Positions 10,631-21,120 of a DNA stretch of 64,000 nt are shown here, one piece after another; the stretch's first letter is position 1; each line of letters starts with the position of its first letter. The DNA lies in assembly GCA_017311315.1 (NCBI GenBank), contig CM029636.1:20966139-21030138 (forward strand), written 5' to 3'. A program made the position numbers and the translations under genes. Origin of the DNA: Dendrocalamus latiflorus. Lineage: Eukaryota > Streptophyta > Magnoliopsida > Poales > Poaceae. The notes beneath the pieces were generated by a model, which was given only the letters and a program-made list of their open reading frames with translations, was not told the origin of the DNA and did no database searches.

Positions 10631-10872
10631 ATAGGTTCTATTCTTTTTCAATTTTTTTACTTCTGCTTTTGACTTTTTTCCAGTAACTAATTTTTAAACA
10701 GAGTGTCTTTTTAAGATAGAATCTACTTGTTAATTGTAGTACATACTGGACCGACTTCATTTATATCGGAAAATACCGCACGTGAGTTTATGTTACTCTG
10801 TAATCTGTTGCACAAACAGTTCAAAAATCATAAGCTGCAGCTAAAAGTTATAAACCTCAACAAAAAAACAGA
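10631..10872. mobile_element. MITE, same family as 8751-8979
   Basis: Shares the interior ACCGACTTCATTTATAT and CCGCACGTGAGTTT with the 8.75-kb copy. The ends (GGTTCTATTCTTTTT; ACAAAAAAACAGACTC) are more diverged. Confidence 0.65.
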
Positions 10873-12740
10873 CTCATATTCTGGCCCTCCATCAATTTCG
10901 GTCCATTCGTGAAATACTTTTGGCACACTTCCGAGCGTATCGTATCTACCTAACCTAAAAAGATAAGTGCATTGTATACCATCAGCCTAAGCGAATACAT
11001 AGGATAATTCCGAGCGTCACCAGTTAGAATGACCATTTATAGCTACAAAACCAAACACACAAACTGACACAAACCTAACACACATTTCAGTTATCAATAT
11101 CTCACGGTATCAAAGAAAAAGTCTAAAATTAACATATAATTTATGCATTCCTTGAAGGCAACGTATTCTATAAAAAAACTTCCACGTGGTCAAAACTTGA
11201 AAGCCTCATCCACGACTATCGGATCGCACGCGAACAGTCTAGGTCAAGGTGTCAGGACCCGGGAGTACGAATCCGAAATCAGATAGAGGAGAAGGCCATA
11301 GGGAATTCTACAGTGAGGAAAATTAGGGCTAAGAACTAGGCTATAATATGGCGGCTAGGGTTCATATATTCCAGCATAACCACACAGAGTCTACAAGTCT
11401 TATATATAGTGTTTGCTGCCATTACAAGAGGATATTAAGACAATTGATGATGAATAGTACTGACAATGAGCACACGGTTAACAGATGCTAATGTAAAGTA
11501 ATTGCTTGTTGACCGTTGGATCTGGATCGGACGATCGCTAAGTCATACCCCTTCGCCTAATAGAAGTCGGTGACGTTTCCCCTTTAGCTGCTAGTCGTCA
11601 GATTCCACATAACACTTCGCTCTCACATCTGAACCCTCCGATGATCATCAAGTCACCCCATTCAAATGCTACTGAATAAACTGTAGTCTTGACAATCTCC
11701 CCCTCCTTCAGTTCCTTGTCATCAAGGAACAAAATTTGGAAATACTCTTTGAATGAAATATGCATCCTCCTAGCTAGCAGCACTGATTCGAAGATTCAGC
11801 CACTGCACAGTTTTATTTTCTAATTAAAGTATCAAGGGTGAGACACCATTGGTCCATCAATATAACCAAACCCATATTTTGAAAGTATAACTAACATATC
11901 ATCTAATATACTGACAAACTATACGTGGCTAAGAAACTATATCTTATACTCATTCTAAAATTTCACAATAAATCATACAAGTTGTGGATATCATTACTAA
12001 GATGACAATAGTGAGTACAGCAGCATTTCAAGGTTGGATCAATGCAATAAATCGGTATAACTATCAACCCTACCAATATAGAAATTTTACCAAAAATACA
12101 TACATGCATAATAGTTTGAGCAAATAAAATACATAACATTGAATTATGATATCAACATGGTCAAAGGGGGGTAATTGCCTTGCTGTTCAACACTTGTTGC
12201 TTACTCTAGATCAATCTTGAACCATTTTCGGTACAGCGGAATCTATCGCATAAGGCCAAATAACGCAAATAAATACCAAATAAATTCAAAAGAGGAAAAG
12301 CTCAATTATGTTTGCATATTATGAAATCTCATGATTTTATAGAAATATAAAAACAAGTTTCACTTAATTTGGAGTTTGTACGCAAAAATTATAAACATTT
12401 GAATTTGGTTCAGTTTAGAAAATATTGAAAAAGAAAAAAAGAAAACACTATGCATGGAATTTCATTTTAATTTCCATTTTTATTTCTAAAGGACAACATG
12501 TATTTATCACGTCATTAGACTGATAGGTGGGGCCTACCAATCAGGGTTTTATTAATTCCTAAAAATGATAGACGTGGGGACCAAATGTCAGTTAGACGGC
12601 TTTTGGAAATGGTTTAAATTAGATTTTGACTAATTAACCTGCTGACCCCACATGTTATGACTTATTAAACTTAATAAAGATTAATTAGAGATAATCTAAT
12701 TGCTCGGTGGGGCCCACTAGTTAGAGAGAGGAAGTAGAGC
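10873..12740. other. Unclassified, LTR-like sequence
   Basis: At 11249 a TGTCAGGACCCGGGAG motif resembles the start of some grass gypsy LTRs. At 11690-11730 the phrase CTCCCCCTCCTTCAGTTCC resembles sequence next to polypurine tracts. The part 12480-12720 has the GTGGGGCCYACY...TCAG wording seen again at 42480-42760. No partner LTR or pol was found. No host gene is supported. Confidence 0.3.
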
Positions 12741-14742
12741 AAGGCAACGCAGAGCAGAGTCGGTGGCTGAGCTCGCCGATATTGGTGATGCAGTGACGAA
12801 GCTGCCTCAAAGACTAGCAAAATGAATCAGCGAGGTCGAGGTGAACCTAGAGGTGGTTGTGTTGTCTGAAGAGGTGGACAGAAGTGGTGGGAACCGGCAG
12901 TGAAGCTCAGCCATGCGACGGTGTTGGCGTAGGAGACCAAAAAGAGCAAACTGGGCCATAGCACAAGCTAGAAGGGTCTGGGTGATGCTACAATAGCTGG
13001 CACGGAAACCAATGGTCATCGGAGCCGGCCTAGTGATATGCAGCCGTAGCAGCCCCATGGCCGGCAATGGGGAAGTCTCAACTACAAGCACAAAGCTTCA
13101 AATCTAACAAGCACACTAGCAAGAGGGGGCTACCAGGAGCTCACCAAAGGGTTGGTAGTGGCGAAGAGTGGTTGAGGTAGCTTGGTGACGACAATAAGCG
13201 GCAACGCAGAGGATGTCCATGGCGACAGGCTTCCTCGGACAACCGCAGCTAGCAAGAAGGTAAGGGTTAGTCTTTGGGATGCTCAAGGATGGTAAAGGAG
13301 TGGTGAATCGGCAAGAAGCTCACTAGAGAGACAAAAGCGAGCAGTGATAGTTTTGGTTGAAATTGAGGAAGACGACGACAATCCGGCACTACACTACATG
13401 AAAGGAGAAATAACTTGAGGGATTCTGGTCACGCTGGAAGGGACAAAAGATGACGTGGAAAGAAAATGGCAAAGCTCACCATAGATGGGGTGGCATGAAG
13501 GCTTGCTCACCGGCACAGTGAAATACACCTCACGTTCTCGATGAACTAACGGATGAATGGGTCGGCTTCTTGCGGGAAAGAACGCGAGTGGTGAGCTAGA
13601 GCAAGAGGATGTAGAAGGATGGCTTAAGTACTGAGGAGAGGAATGCAAGATGGGACGAGAAGAATAGTAGCCACGACGAGTTTCTCATGGCGGCCTCTCC
13701 CTCTTCGCCCCAAACAGACAAACGAAGGGGACAAGACGGCATTGGGAGGATGTTGTGTCGATGGGATTGGGCAAGGCGGAGTCAATAGCTGTGTTAGGCT
13801 TTCAAACCAGTGGGTGGCTCGTTGGAGTAGTGGGCAACCGGTGGCATCGACTGCACATGACAAACAATGGATAGGCATGAGCAGCTAGCCAGGAGCAATG
13901 AGGTGGCGAGCGAAGCCTACGGCGCAAGTCTTGGCCCCAGCGCTAGGTGGAAGGAGAGAACAACAGCACGGAATGCTTTTTCCAGGCGTACACGGACACG
14001 ACGGCGGATGACGGTGATGTGAGGTGGACGAAGCCACCTCACATGCAAGCCCTGCATGTAACGAGAGGTGGTGAGGGCGAGTGGCGGAAACGGGGTGGCG
14101 ACATGCGGGCCGCACTAATAACTAGTAAGTCCACATTCCTCACCTTGATTATTTTTAGTAAATTAGTTTCTACAAGTCTAATGGCCTGATGGTCCTGGCT
14201 CTAATGCTTGCTGGCCGGACGCAACACAATGTAATAACATAATGCGATAAATGTTCGATGGCATGTAATTCTTCTACATTGCTGGTGGCTCTGTGTGCTG
14301 ACATGATCATAGTGATGTTTCTTCCTTTCCAATGAAGCATTGATCTGTCTTTGATTTGAGTTGAAAATGGAGGACCTTATCACCCTGAACCAGGACTCCT
14401 GAACCTGAAGTGCACAGTACACCCTGTGATGGATTTAGTATGTACAAGTTCTATATGCGTTTATTTGTGCCAAGTCTGGTATGAACGATCAAGTATTGGT
14501 AGGACAGTGAATTAGGATGCCAATGTAAATAAATTGTTACTAAATGTTGAGCAATTAAACAAGGAGTACTCTGTGCTTAGAGTGAAGAGAGTCTACACTG
14601 TAATATTAGACTGGCTAGATTCTTTATGATTTTCTCTCAGGCTTTGCCTTGTAAATATGTACTTATTTAATTCTTTAATTTTATATACCACGGTAAGAGT
14701 GTCTCCTACTGTTTTCCCTCAAAAATTTTTTTGTGGTAGTTA
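12741..14742. other. No supported gene
   Basis: Moderately GC-rich sequence with open frames on both strands (12807-13091, 13394-13888, 13885-14189). These lack recognisable domains and overlap antisense to each other. 14200-14470 resembles a 3' untranslated region in composition, but no upstream exon is visible. Confidence 0.35.
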
Positions 14743-14893
14743 TTGGCTTCAAAAGTTCAAATCAAGCACACTCTCTCCGCAGAGGAAGGTTTACAAGTGA
14801 TTAACGGTTGTAGTTGCATGCGGCGCTTAAACTATTTTCTGGATAGCTTAATTTTCTCCTTCAAAGAAAGAAGCACAACTAAGATTTCAGAAG
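14743..14893 (+). repeat. Dispersed block also present at 62.09 kb
   Basis: The run from AAAGTTCAAATCAAGCAC to AAGATTTCAG matches 62093-62240 closely, including GTGATTAA(A/C)GGTTGTAGTT and AATTTTCTCCTT. Flanking similarity extends, with gaps, to 14500-14560 and 61990-62080. Here the block opens a 94-codon frame; the other copy has stops, so coding function is not supported. Confidence 0.7.
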
Positions 14894-15292
14894 AAGGCGA
14901 AGTCACCAATGCCACAACCCACAGGAAGAATTACAAAGTTGTATACTTTCCTACAATCCCTGAAGAATTTCACATGGTACGGAACACACCATCGAGTACC
15001 AATTCAGTAATCGAATTGACCGGCTAAGAACAGAAACAAAGATGCACATCAATAGCATTATCTGATGTTAATCCTTTTGCTTGCATGTCAACCTCCATGA
15101 CTGCATCTACATGGATGGGTCACCTGACCGATCAATCTTCCGAAGCCAGCACGCCAAAAATTATACAAAATTCTACTTGAACTCTAGAGGCTGATGAAGG
15201 CATGCTTGAAAAAATCTTCTGATATTTAATTTCATACATCATCCATGGTATAAAGTGTTATTTAATTTCCCACAATTAATTATCTTCGGATA
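14894..15292. other. No recognisable gene
   Basis: AT-rich filler between the dispersed block and the gypsy gag relic; nothing supported. Confidence 0.35.
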
Positions 15293-15687
15293 GTGAAAGC
15301 TAAAGCCGAACTGCCAAATAATATAGACAACAAGGAGCAAAAGATAGACCGATTCATAGAAGAGATGAATCCATACCTAAAAATGCATCTATCCATCCAC
15401 AAGATAACTGGATTTCAGGATTTAGTAAATAGAGCCATAATAATTGAAAATGAACACGCCAACTTAAGTGAAGGAAGAAAGAAGAAGGCTAGAATTGACC
15501 AACATCCTATGATGAGATTTGACCAACATCCTATGATGCTAGGTCAAGCATGCCCTTCAATGCCACCACCATGAACTGGTGTTCAACCGTAGTGACCCTT
15601 TCAGATATTACCACCACGATCGACAAATCCAAACCAACCACTCCTACACATTCAATGCACCAAGTGTGGAGAAAGACACCTCACTAA
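15293..15687 (+). pseudogene. Ty3/gypsy gag relic
   Basis: The frame reads like the gag C-terminal half of grass gypsy elements: KIDRFIEEMNPYLKMHLS, then FQDLVNRAIIIE, then a zinc-knuckle remnant CTKCGERHLTK in which the last cysteine position reads Asn or Tyr. Stops and deletions follow. The matching integrase relic lies at 18060-18480; protease, reverse transcriptase and RNase H are missing. Confidence 0.75.
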
Positions 15688-15960
15688 GAACAAGTACAAT
15701 AGTATAGCCAACTAGTGGCTATAACACTTGTCCATTTCATCTATAGCCTTCAAAAAAATAGTTCATACAATAAGGTAGCTATTACAATAACTATTTGGCC
15801 CCACGTGTAAGAGAGTGAAATACATATTTTTACGTGCTATAGCTAGCTGTAATTTAGTAGCCAGCTTCCTTCTCTCTCTTCCTTTCTCTCTCTGCCACGT
15901 AAGATTTGGTTGATATTATATATGCTATAGCCTGCTGACTAAGCCTTATTGTACCTGCTC
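15688..15960. mobile_element. MITE, GTACAATAG-type ends
   Basis: Inverted ends GAACAAGTACAATAG and CTTATTGTACCTGCTC are flanked by TAA on the left and TTA on the right, suggesting a PIF/Harbinger MITE with a changed TSD. The interior has CTCTCTCTTCC tracts and no ORF. It lies between the gag relic and the CACTA element. Confidence 0.65.
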
Positions 15961-16345
15961 TTAGAAAACTATTATAGATAGCTCGAACGAAAAATCATCT
16001 GTGATACTCACACATCACATACGGTTCTAGTTACCAACCGTATGTGATTAGCGAGTATCACAGATGGTTGGTATATAGAACAGTCTGTGATAGTCTTTCA
16101 TAGGCGGTTTATACCACAAAACCGTCTTTGATAATTCACTCTATACATAAATTTTTTTCTTTTTTTTTGCTAGCCTCAAGAAATAATGTTACCTATGCCC
16201 TTTGAAAATAAGTAAATACAGCACATTTCATTTCCATTAAGATTAGAATCCACTATTACAACATAACAAGATAATGAACCCAACTCTTTAACACGGCAAG
16301 AATATATAAGAAGCAGATATCCTAATAGACAGTAGGAAGATATGG

Positions 16346-16722
16346 ATGCATCGGATAGCGGCCGGATATCACGGGCAATGGAGAGGCGGCGGTAGTGCCA
16401 CCTTTGTGGCACGACGGTGAGAATGAAGAAGATACTCTTATGACACTTATGACAAGAGTGTGTTCTGCATTCGACGATGTGTCACAACGGAGGTGCTAGC
16501 TCACGGCGGTATTTGGCGTCGTCGAGGAACAAGCTGGAGGCATCGGATGGCGGCCAGATATGACCGGCAATGCAGAGGTGGCGGTAGCGCCACCTTTGTG
16601 GCACGACGGTGAGATTGCGACACTCTTACGATACTTATGACAAGAGTGTGTTATGCAGTCGACCGTGGTGTCACAACAGAGGTGCTAGCTCACGGTGGTA
16701 GTCAGCGTTGTCGAGGAGGAGG
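16346..16722. repeat. Tandem duplication of about 200 bp inside the CACTA element
   Basis: The stretch from CATCGGATAGCGGCC to GGCGTCGTCGAGG repeats immediately downstream with substitutions; both copies keep CCACCTTTGTGGCACGACGG and GTGCTAGCTCACGG. Confidence 0.8.
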
Positions 16723-17160
16723 ATGCAGGAAGCTATATAGTGGATGGCCTCACCTGTGTGATTGCCGGTGGAAAGGTAGATGGGGGTAATTAATAAGGGC
16801 CGAGCGGTGGGAGGAACTGGTGCTTGCCATTCGATGTGGAGAGAATGGATGGGTGAGATCGAAATCATGGGTGACATGACATGGATCGGTGACATGTCAT
16901 TATCAGAGACGGTTTGTTATATGAACCGTCTGTGATAACAATATCAGAGACGATTTGTTATATGATCTGTCTGTGATAACTCACATATCAGAGATGGTTT
17001 GTTATACGAACCGTCTGTGATAAGGCCATACGAACTGTCCATGATATTAATTTTAGAGACGGTTTGGAATATGAACCGTCTGTGATAACGTTTAAATATG
17101 CGCACCCTAATCCAGCTCTTCTAAACTGTCCTCTCATCTTCTTCACCAGATTTCTCAATA

Positions 17161-17645
17161 ATGGCATCTAATATTCTTTTGATCTCCTTTCTCTCATCTA
17201 TCCATTGTGAGTTGTTCGGCCACAATCTTACACAGGCGGCCAACAATTTACGTCTGGAGCAGCTCCTCCGCTCTCACCCTGCTCTCCTTCCTCAACTCAC
17301 TTCCATCCGTCAGCTGGATCTCATCATCCGTCGTTGACGAAGGTGTCTCTCGCCGCTCAGCAAAGGGAAACCGCCCTTAGCCTCGTTCTTCTCTGCAATG
17401 TGCACAAAGCGGAAGAACCTCTTGCGGCAGTGGAGAGACACGTGGATAACATTGCTAATCAAGCAGAAGCGGCCAATTCTGAGGAAGCTTATCATGTAAT
17501 CCTCTATGAGATTATGGACCGTGCTAATGATTTGCCCAGACTGGAGGAGGAAGTGCACAGGGCAAGAGCAATCTTCACGGCATTCGAGAACTCAGTGGCT
17601 GATCCTCCAACTCCAAAAGTCGAAGAAGAAGCATATGAAGCCTAA
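17161..17645 (+). pseudogene. Small coding-like ORF carried by the CACTA element
   Basis: An ATG at 17161 opens a 58-codon frame (Leu-rich, ending in IIRR) that stops at 17337. It overlaps by a few bases a second frame, 17334-17645, of 103 codons, which is acidic and alpha-helical in character and rich in Glu and Ala. A single +1/-1 shift would join them into about 160 residues. Codon content is protein-like, and both frames sit between the subterminal repeats. I do not recognise the family. It may be a second CACTA protein or a captured host fragment. Confidence 0.45.
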
Positions 17646-18059
17646 AAGACTAAGATCTAGGAATATCTTTTTTGGGGACTTTTGTAATAAATTTGCCTTG
17701 AATTTGTTTCGTCTCAGTAGCTTCTGTAGTTCATATGACAAACGACAAAACACAGACGGTTGTAAATAAAAACCATCTATGATAATTTCAGAGACGATTC
17801 TAGTTAAAAACCATCTGTGATAAGTCATGTATCATAGACGGGTTTTAAACGTAACCGTCTATGATAGTTTCATAGACAGTTCTAGTTAAAAACCGTCTGT
17901 GATAATTCGTATATCACAGATGGCTTTTAAACCTAACTGTCTGCGATAGTTTCAGAGACAGTTTTAGCCATGAACCATCCATAATAATCAAAGCACAGAC
18001 AGCTCCACATGAACCGTCTGTGATAAAACGTCCAGTATAGCTTGTGTTTGTAGTAGTGC

Positions 18060-18490
18060 TCTCAGAACTAAACTAAATTTCAGCACATCATCTACAAACT
18101 AACGGCCAAATCGAGTGGGTAAATCAAACTCTTGAAGACATGTCAAGAGCTTATCCTGAATTTTGGGGAATCATGAGATGAACATCTTTAGCAAAATTTG
18201 TCTATAATAATAGTTTAGCAAAATTTGCCTATAACAATAGCTATCAGGCAAACAAACAAATGACACCATACAAGCATTGTAGGTAGAAAATATCGATCAC
18301 CTATATGTTGGTATGATGTTAGAGAAAGATCACTATTAGGTCTTGACCTCGCACAAGAAAATGACAAGAAAATACAAGTGATTAAGGAGCGGCTTCAGAT
18401 TTCCTACAGTTAACAAAAAATTTATGCAGACATAGAAGAGACATTATCAGTCTCTAATTATTATTCTATTGCTGCAATACTCTAACGTGG
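18060..18490 (+). pseudogene. Ty3/gypsy integrase relic
   Basis: One frame reads HHLQTNGQIEWVNQTLEDM, the integrase core segment with the catalytic Glu. Then comes the AKF(V/A)YNNS motif, here tandemly duplicated over about 27 bp (18190-18245), and MTPYKAL plus the RSPICWY neighbourhood. In-frame stops abound. It is the downstream remnant of the element whose gag is at 15293. Confidence 0.78.
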
Positions 18491-18792
18491 CTTATTAATT
18501 GATATTCCTGTTTTATCAAATAATAATCACATACTAATATTATTAACTAAGGTAGTGATGGCACGGGTCGTCTTAGTGTGCCCGTCCCAACTCTCAATCC
18601 TTAGGTAATCATGAAATTGATTACTGGTAACCAGATCATATGCCTATCTAGATAGAATATACGGTTAAATAATTGAAAGAAGTTCCCTCGCAATAAAAAA
18701 AGAATGAAAGAAGTTCTGTAGCAAGGTTCAGGAAACAAGAAACAGCCAAGAAAAAAAAAGTAAACTGCCCAGTTCTGTAACCATTTGCCCCC
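18491..18792. other. No recognisable gene
   Basis: AT-rich filler; nothing supported. Confidence 0.35.
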
Positions 18793-19436
18793 ATGTTACA
18801 TGACCCATTGACAATATGGGACTAAGTACCAAGGTAACAAATTATTTACCACATCTTTTCTAAACTCCTTTATTTCTTGCCCTTTTGGCAAATAAATGCC
18901 CATTTTGCCCCTTTCTCCATCTCTCCCTCCTATCATCCTTCTCTCTCATCTCTCTGGCAAGACTTCATCACTCCTATCATCCTTCTCTCTCCTCTCATCT
19001 CTCCGGCGAGACTTCATCAGCTGCTCCACCGTTGCCGTCGCCGCCGTTCGCGAGCACCTCGGGTGAGCCGAGTCCTTCATAGATCTGTTGATCTGTTCAT
19101 GCTGCCATCGGCTCTGACACGACTATGTCCGATCACCTGCTGCTAACTCGCCATCTGCAGCACTGTCTGGCCACCGTCCTCGCTGCCCGCGACCACGCTG
19201 CCGCTCGACTCACCGAAGAAAGATGGGGAGAGATCGTTGTGCTGTCGTCTCCTAGTCGTCAGGCGTTGATCTGGTGCTGGTCGGCCATGGGCCGAAGCAA
19301 GAAGAGAAGAAAAAAGAGGAAGTGAGAAGATAGGAGCAAAATTGTCTAAAAGAGCAAATGAGATGATATAAAAAGATGGAGCAAATAATTAATTAGCAAA
19401 AACTTAGTCCCATATTGTCAATTGCACATGTAACAT
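18793..19436. mobile_element. Long-TIR element, Mutator-like candidate, with GC-rich cargo
   Basis: The ends are inverted repeats of about 36 bp: ATGTTACATG, a few variable bases, then ATTGACAATATGGGACTAAG, and the reverse complement at the right. An internal GC-rich stretch (18990-19300) has leader- or exon-like composition, including a duplicated CTCCTATCATCCTTCTCTCT motif, and differs sharply from its AT-rich flanks. No 9-bp TSD was confirmed. It could be a Pack-MULE; the source gene of the cargo is not recognised. Confidence 0.6.
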
Positions 19437-20535
19437 CTCTTTCCCAACCATGGTTGGTTGCAGGCACATTAAATTCATTTTAAAGAAAATGCTAGCTGAC
19501 CATGAAGAAAAACATTTTAGAGGATCTGTAATACAGTTCCGGTATGTCCTGTCTTAAACCAATATACCTCAAATGGCAGATCTAGAAAAAATGGTGCAAT
19601 TTTCAAAGAAAAAGGAAAACTAGAAGCGGTTAGCTAATTTAATTATTTGGGACAACAGGAAATTAATCTTCCAAGGCTGTTATTGCAGCATACAGTACGT
19701 CATCAGTAATCACAAAGGCGCCATTTGTCCTTTCTGAAATACGTTGCACAAATATAAAAAATTGCAGTATAAACATGACAGCAATTGTCTAGCAAGTGAG
19801 TCGTATGTTTAACTCAGAATCCCAGTACTCCGGAATTCAAACTGGCATAAATAAACCCCACAATCCATAAACCAGGACTTCAAATTTGCTGAGAAAAGTA
19901 CAAACGACTGATAGGATTGATGTACACAACTAATTGTGGAAAATAACGTCTCAACTATGGTGCACCAAGTAAACATATACACTAAAAGAATTATGGTACT
20001 GTTTCGATTACACTACGGATATCAAAGATTTGACCAAAACATGCCTCTATTATTTGACACCATACAATGGACGTACAAACAGATCTAAATTTGCACCAAC
20101 CATAAATTGTGTACTATCTGACTGAGCTCTTGGTATACTCCTTTTATCCAAGGGTGTGCATTGTAGTAAGGAGGGAGCCACAGATTCTGTAAGAAAATGA
20201 TACACATCGTCCGATCTTGAACACCCACAGAGACAGGAGAACTATACTCAGTACCCAGAACCAGTTAACTCTGAACATTCGACAACGATACCACCAGTCT
20301 ATCTGACAATTGGAATTGAAAACACTCAGGCTAGTTCTATCACTTGATACTGCCAACAACCCATGAAGTTCCAAAGACGGATTCATGGGCAACTTAGATA
20401 CTGAACATGATGTTATCTGAAGTCCTTGAGGCTTTGATTGAGACCATGAGAATGAAGATGTACAGAATTAGGAAAAGGATAAGAGAACTCAATATACAGA
20501 AATAGGAAACAGCAACATACAATTCGCTTCTTTAC
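19437..20535. other. No supported gene
   Basis: Unassigned AT-rich sequence. A minus-strand open frame at 20144-20392 is hydrophobic in part but has no family I recognise. Confidence 0.35.
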
Positions 20536-20638
20536 TCCAAAGATTTGAGCAGCCCGCAGCCGGAATAGGCCAGCTGCTTCCCTTATCCGTGAGAACTCGA
20601 TGCAAAATGCGTCTACCTCAATGAAGAGAGATCTTGAA
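20536..20638 (-). other. Candidate internal exon
   Basis: On the minus strand a 103-bp stretch is bounded by a CATGCAG acceptor preceded by a possible branch point, and by a GGA/GTAAAG donor. One frame gives an amphipathic helix-like peptide (EVDAFCIEFSRIREAAGLFR). It does not join in frame directly to the exon candidate at 21067, so extra exons or a different structure would be needed. Tentative. Confidence 0.25.
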
Positions 20639-21066
20639 CTGCATGACGTGCACACCCATAACTAACATGTGGTACGACATTTCAACAGATTACAAAATGC
20701 CACCAAAGGGAGTAAACAAGGATTCAGTTGATGATTTAGATGGCATTGGACGGCCGAAAACAAACTATGTAAACTACAGATTGCAACAGTCAATTGTACT
20801 ATATGGTGCTTCTTTCATTAAATGTGGAAAAAAAAGCTTATTTCATGCCAAAACAGCAATTATGTTATGACTGACGATACAAAAGGTAACTCAGTTCTAA
20901 GCACACCGTTTCACTTCTAGGCCAGCGCACAAAGCATGTTCCACTTGAACACCTCAAACCATATTCTTATCTACTTGGACACGAGATCCTATCTCTTCCT
21001 CAAATTAAGGGACCCGGAACCCTTCTTAACATGGGTTTACGACCATGCATGAGATCCTATCTCTAC

Positions 21067-21120
21067 CTGCGATACAGAAGCGGACCCATTTATGTAATCT
21101 ACAGCTGACTGTTTCAGCAC
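21067..21120 (-). other. Candidate 54-bp internal exon
   Basis: On the minus strand a polypyrimidine-bearing TTTCTCAG acceptor and a strong GCAG/GTAGAG donor bracket 18 codons (VLKQSAVDYINGSASVSQ). A GC-rich patch at 22190-22260 upstream could be a 5' leader. The gene, if any, is unknown. Confidence 0.3.

Larger units (their letters stand above)
15964..18058. mobile_element. CACTA (En/Spm-type) element, non-autonomous
   Basis: The right end reads GCTTGTGTTTGTAGTAGTG, the inverse of a CACTACTACAAA terminus. Both subterminal zones (about 15990-16130 and 16905-17090 on one side, 17750-18030 on the other) carry repeated words such as ATCACAGACGGTTCAT in both orientations, the classic CACTA transposase-binding arrangement. 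A matching left CACTA terminus was not found, so the left border is approximate. No transposase is present. It lies within the decayed gypsy element. Confidence 0.75.
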
